Assembly (NCBI RefSeq): GCF_018324205.1
Contig: NZ_AP023356.1
Location: 7,441,501 to 7,505,500, forward strand
From: Actinoplanes ianthinogenes
Lineage (GTDB): Bacteria > Actinomycetota > Actinomycetes > Mycobacteriales > Micromonosporaceae
Direction: 5' to 3'
DNA length: 64,000 nucleotides
Each line of letters starts with the position of its first letter. Position 1 is the stretch's first letter. Under the pieces are notes generated by a model. That model was not told where the DNA came from, made no database searches, and saw only the letters and a list, made by a program, of their open reading frames with translations. This document shows positions 61,408 to 64,000 of this stretch, one piece after another. The translations under genes and the position numbers were made by a program.

Positions 61408-62420
61408 GCCGCCGGGACCGGGGCGGACGGCAGCAGCTGCCGGTGCAGCCAGGTCATGAACGCCGGATAGTGTGCCCCGGTGGAGAGCGGCACCGTCGTC
61501 CCGTCCGGGTCCTCCCGCATCCGCCCGATGTCGTCGAACGACACGGCGGTGGTGTCGAAGTCGACGAACGGCAGGTGCAGGGCGGCGCTCAGGGTCAGCG
61601 CGTCGTGCTGGATGGTGCCGGGGTGGAACCCGGTGAACCAGCGGTCCAGATGTGCCCGCAGGGTCCGCGCCCACGCCGGGGCGTCCGGGGCGGTCAGCGC
61701 CGCGTAGAGCGGGCCGGCCGCGGTGACCTCCAGCTCGGGGGTGAAGGTGACGTCCGAGGTGACCAGCCACAGCGGCAGGCCGGGCGTCCGGACGACGGCG
61801 ACGGCGGCGGCCGGGTCCAGGCGGACGTTGTGCTCCGCGCGGGTCGGGTCGCGGTACCGCAAGGCGCCGCCCATCTGGGTGACCAGGAGCCGCTCGGCCA
61901 GGTGCGGGCGGGCGGCGAGCACGGCCGCCAGGTTGCTCATCGGACCCATGCCGACCCAGCGGACCGGGCCGTCGGTGGCCGCGCACACCGCCTCGACCGC
62001 GGCGACGACGTCGCCGGTGGGCGCGGGGGTCTCCGGCGGGATCAGGTCCCGCACGCACAGGTATCGATCGTTGCCGAGGTCGGCGCCGGCGACCACCGGC
62101 ACCTCCGGCCGGCCCAGCTCGGCGAGGAAGTGCGTGGCGAACCGGGCCCGCTGCCGGTCGCACTCGTCGCCGGTCAGCACCAGCGCGAGGTCGGGCAGCC
62201 GGAGCGCGGCCACGGCGAGCGCGATGGCGTCGTCCGCGTCGCCGCCGATGTCGGTGTCGATGATGACCGGTCCGCTCGGCGACTCGGCCGGCGGCGGCGC
62301 GGCGGCCAGCCGGTCGGCGACCCTCCCCAGTGGTGTGTCCGGGTGTCGTCGTCCCAAGTCGACCATGCCCTGCCACTGCTGCCGCAGCTGCGTCCAGTCC
62401 GGGTCGTCAGTACTGTTCAC
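61404..62420 (-). CDS. Nucleoside hydrolase-like protein
   Basis: 338 aa from GTG 62420. After a helical N-terminal segment (about 1-48) comes the calcium/ribose motif VIIDTDIGGDADDAIAL (about 54), followed by VPVVAGAD (about 100), VGMGPMSNLAAVL (about 150) and NVRLDPAAAVAV (about 192), all in the order of inosine-uridine nucleoside hydrolases. It would cleave N-ribosidic bonds. Its role next to an unknown tail-bearing protein (ATGA overlap) is probably not housekeeping salvage. Confidence 0.82.
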   Translation of the reverse strand: MNSTDDPDWTQLRQQWQGMVDLGRRHPDTPLGRVADRLAAAPPPAESPSGPVIIDTDIGGDADDAIALAVAALRLPDLALVLTGDECDRQRARFATHFLAELGRPEVPVVAGADLGNDRYLCVRDLIPPETPAPTGDVVAAVEAVCAATDGPVRWVGMGPMSNLAAVLAARPHLAERLLVTQMGGALRYRDPTRAEHNVRLDPAAAVAVVRTPGLPLWLVTSDVTFTPELEVTAAGPLYAALTAPDAPAWARTLRAHLDRWFTGFHPGTIQHDALTLSAALHLPFVDFDTTAVSFDDIGRMREDPDGTTVPLSTGAHYPAFMTWLHRQLLPSAPVPAA

Positions 62421-62475
62421 GACCAAGACTCTAAAGTGCGCCCGCACCCCTCTGCCGGGCCGCGGGCGCCGCCTG

Positions 62476-62853
62476 TCACTCGGCGGGCAGCACGTCGCCC
62501 GACGCGCCCGAGGGGGAGTCCGGCGCCGGTTCCCACAGGTTGGTGCCGTGCGGGGTGAAGTTGCTGGGGTCGACGTCCGGGTAGAGCTCGCCCCCGCCTC
62601 CGGCCCCGGCCGGCGGCGTCGCGCCGCAGTCCCCGTCCGGCCCGCCGGAAGGGGCGCCGCTCGGCTCCGTCCCGGCCGGCTGGACCGGAGCCCCGCCACC
62701 GGGCGGCGGCGCGCAGGCCGATGGGGAGGCGCCGGTGTCCGCCGGGGTGGTGCCGGCGCCCCTGTCCTCGCTGGTGCACGCCCCGATGACGAGGGCCGCT
62801 GCCAGGGCGGTCACGGCGACGGCGGCTCGGTGCGCGGGCGTGGTCTTCAGCAC
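62476..62853 (-). CDS. Proline/glycine-rich lipoprotein
   Basis: 125 aa from GTG 62853 (AGGAG 7 bases upstream). Signal AVAVTALAAALVIGAC gives a lipidated Cys near residue 25. The mature chain is Pro/Gly/Ala/Ser-rich, with a conserved-looking end LYPDVDPSNFTPHGTNLWE. No enzyme motif. Divergent from the HlyD-like gene with 56 bases between; it may be a surface partner of the transporter encoded there. Confidence 0.65.
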   Translation of the reverse strand: MLKTTPAHRAAVAVTALAAALVIGACTSEDRGAGTTPADTGASPSACAPPPGGGAPVQPAGTEPSGAPSGGPDGDCGATPPAGAGGGGELYPDVDPSNFTPHGTNLWEPAPDSPSGASGDVLPAE

Positions 62854-62909
62854 GGGTGCTCCTGGGATTCGGGTCCGTCCGGGTACGTGAACAGCCACAA
62901 TCTAGGATC

Positions 62910-64000
62910 ATGAGCAAGCTGACGGGGCAAAACCGGTCTAAACGACGCATTCGGTGGATAGGCGCCGCGATCGTCGTGGTGGGCGCCGGCGCCGCGGTGA
63001 CGGTCGCAGTGCTGCACGATCGGAACGACGCGCGGCGATCCGCCGAGGTCGTCGCGGTCGCCGTGGACAAGGGCAAGGTCACCCTGGACGTGGCCACCAC
63101 CGGCACGGTCGAGCCGGCCACCACCCGGGAGCTCTCCTTCGCGGTCGCCGGCACGGTCGAGGCGATCACCGTGCGGCCCGGTACCAAGGTCACCGCCGGG
63201 CAGACCCTGGCCACCGTCGACGACACCGGCGCCGCGGACGACGTGACCAGCGCCGAGACCATCCTGAGCGACGCCCGGGACCGGCTGGACGACGCGGAGG
63301 CGACGGCCGCCTCGGTCACCGCGGCCGCGACCGCCTGCGCGACCACGAACACCGGGCACCTGACCGCGGTGGGCGAGCCGTCGGCCGCGGTCAGTGCCGC
63401 GGCCGCGACGGCCTGCCCGACCCGGGGCTACCCGGACACCGGCAACGACTCGATCCTCGCCGCGCAGCAGACCGTCAACCGGGCCACCCGGGCGGTCGCC
63501 GAGGCCAGGGCGGCGCTCGGCGGCGCGGTGATCAAGGCGCCGATCGCCGGGACCGTCGTCGCCGTCGCGGGCAGCGTCGGCGACACGGTGAGCAGCGGGA
63601 AGACCTTCGTGACGCTGGCCGACACGTACACGATGCAGGTGCGGGCGGACTTCCCGGAGGCGGACGCCGGCTCGCTGAGGGTGGGCCAGACCGGCACGGT
63701 CACCCTGGCCGACCACGACGATCCCCTGAAGGCCACCGTGGTGCAGGTCGACCCGGTCGGCACCTCGGACGGCGCCCTGGTCCGTTACGGCGTGGTGCTC
63801 TCCTTCACCGCACCACCCAGCGACCTGCTGGTCGGGCAGTCGGCACAGGTCACGGTCCGGGTCGGCGAGACCGGGGACGTGCTGCGCATCCCGTCCACGG
63901 CGGTGCACGACATCTCCGGCGGCTCGGGCACCGTGCTGGTGCGTACCGGCTCGGTGAGCACCCGGCGCACGGTGACCGTCGGCCTGCGCGGCGATCAGCA
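62910..64000 (+). CDS. HlyD/RND-type membrane fusion protein, 3' end outside window
   Basis: The frame is open from ATG 62910 to the window end (363 codons, no stop). Basic N-terminus, one helix (WIGAAIVVVGAGAAVTVAVL, about 16-35), then a split biotinyl-lipoyl domain (VATTGTVEPATTRELSFAVA, GTKVTAGQTLATVDDT; second half VIKAPIAGTVVAVAGSVGD), an alanine-rich hairpin between them, and a beta-barrel (VGQTGTVTLADHDD). This fits the actinobacterial adaptor that precedes MacB-type ABC transporter genes, which I expect just beyond the window. Confidence 0.85.
   Translation, partial: MSKLTGQNRSKRRIRWIGAAIVVVGAGAAVTVAVLHDRNDARRSAEVVAVAVDKGKVTLDVATTGTVEPATTRELSFAVAGTVEAITVRPGTKVTAGQTLATVDDTGAADDVTSAETILSDARDRLDDAEATAASVTAAATACATTNTGHLTAVGEPSAAVSAAAATACPTRGYPDTGNDSILAAQQTVNRATRAVAEARAALGGAVIKAPIAGTVVAVAGSVGDTVSSGKTFVTLADTYTMQVRADFPEADAGSLRVGQTGTVTLADHDDPLKATVVQVDPVGTSDGALVRYGVVLSFTAPPSDLLVGQSAQVTVRVGETGDVLRIPSTAVHDISGGSGTVLVRTGSVSTRRTVTVGLRGDQ

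Overview
The window is about 70% G+C, is read mostly with GC-rich third positions, and uses many GTG starts and four-base ATGA/GTGA overlaps. The gene content (SigE-family and ECF41 sigma factors, DUF4190/septum-formation proteins, an F420-type LLM oxidoreductase, an SCO6880-like conjugation protein, DUF2332, DUF4913) points to a filamentous actinomycete. Micromonosporaceae such as Actinoplanes is my best guess; it is an inference from protein style and was not tested by any search.

Layout. 1-9575: mixed chromosomal genes, namely a membrane protein cut by the window edge, two paralogous proline-rich DUF4190/septum-formation proteins, an FAD oxidoreductase translationally coupled to an ECF41 sigma factor, a PilZ protein behind a long leader hairpin, an LLM oxidoreductase, and a Tat-exported propeller-amidohydrolase. 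9576-12447: a decayed MFS pseudogene, then a tRNA-like gene whose anticodon loop carries about 55 extra bases, then a TerD-domain protein, then a short sequence echo of the insert. 12448-19741: an FtsX-like extracellular-domain protein coupled to a SigE-family sigma factor, a divergent EgtA-like ligase, DUF2332, a lipoprotein, SnoaL/NTF2, a LacI regulator, and an array of 63-bp hairpin-forming repeats. 19789-31539: a group with the look of a small biosynthetic cluster (GAPDH-like protein, PEP-utilising-enzyme-like protein, HTH-fused citrate-synthase-like protein that has lost catalytic histidines, NTF2-like protein, aldehyde dehydrogenase, aminotransferase, Sua5/YrdC-like protein, two MFS exporters, a double Lrp-type regulator). 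31593-33427: DoxX protein, terminator, and two more tandem-repeat arrays. 33428-42699: a secreted malectin/sugar-dehydrogenase-like protein divergent from an operon rhaEW-rhaB-lutABC that takes L-rhamnulose-1-phosphate through L-lactaldehyde and L-lactate to pyruvate; a perfect LacI-type operator lies between them.

42696-56267 is a conjugation-type type IV secretion locus. The minus-strand operon runs ParA-like ATPase, VirB2-like small membrane protein, two TraM/TcpC-like membrane-anchored proteins, VirB6-like, SCO6880-like, VirB4 with an intein in its P-loop, VirD4/TraG, DUF4913, and an apparent antitoxin-toxin fusion. The plus-strand pair encodes an M23 peptidase and a lytic-transglycosylase-like enzyme. 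No relaxase or integrase is visible. 56460-62853: an SGNH/amidase exoenzyme, then a zeta toxin with a small partner gene, then a nucleoside hydrolase coupled to an unrecognised 541-aa protein. The zeta toxin (after an in-frame TGA) and the 541-aa protein end in the same Arg/Gln/Pro-rich tail. The window closes with a lipoprotein and the start of a HlyD/RND-type membrane fusion protein.

The most unusual items are the tRNA-like gene with an intron-like insert beside the TerD gene, the shared C-terminal tail on two putative effectors near the secretion locus, the central-metabolism-lookalike cluster with a probably non-catalytic citrate-synthase regulator, the class-3 intein, and the two related 63-bp hairpin repeat arrays.
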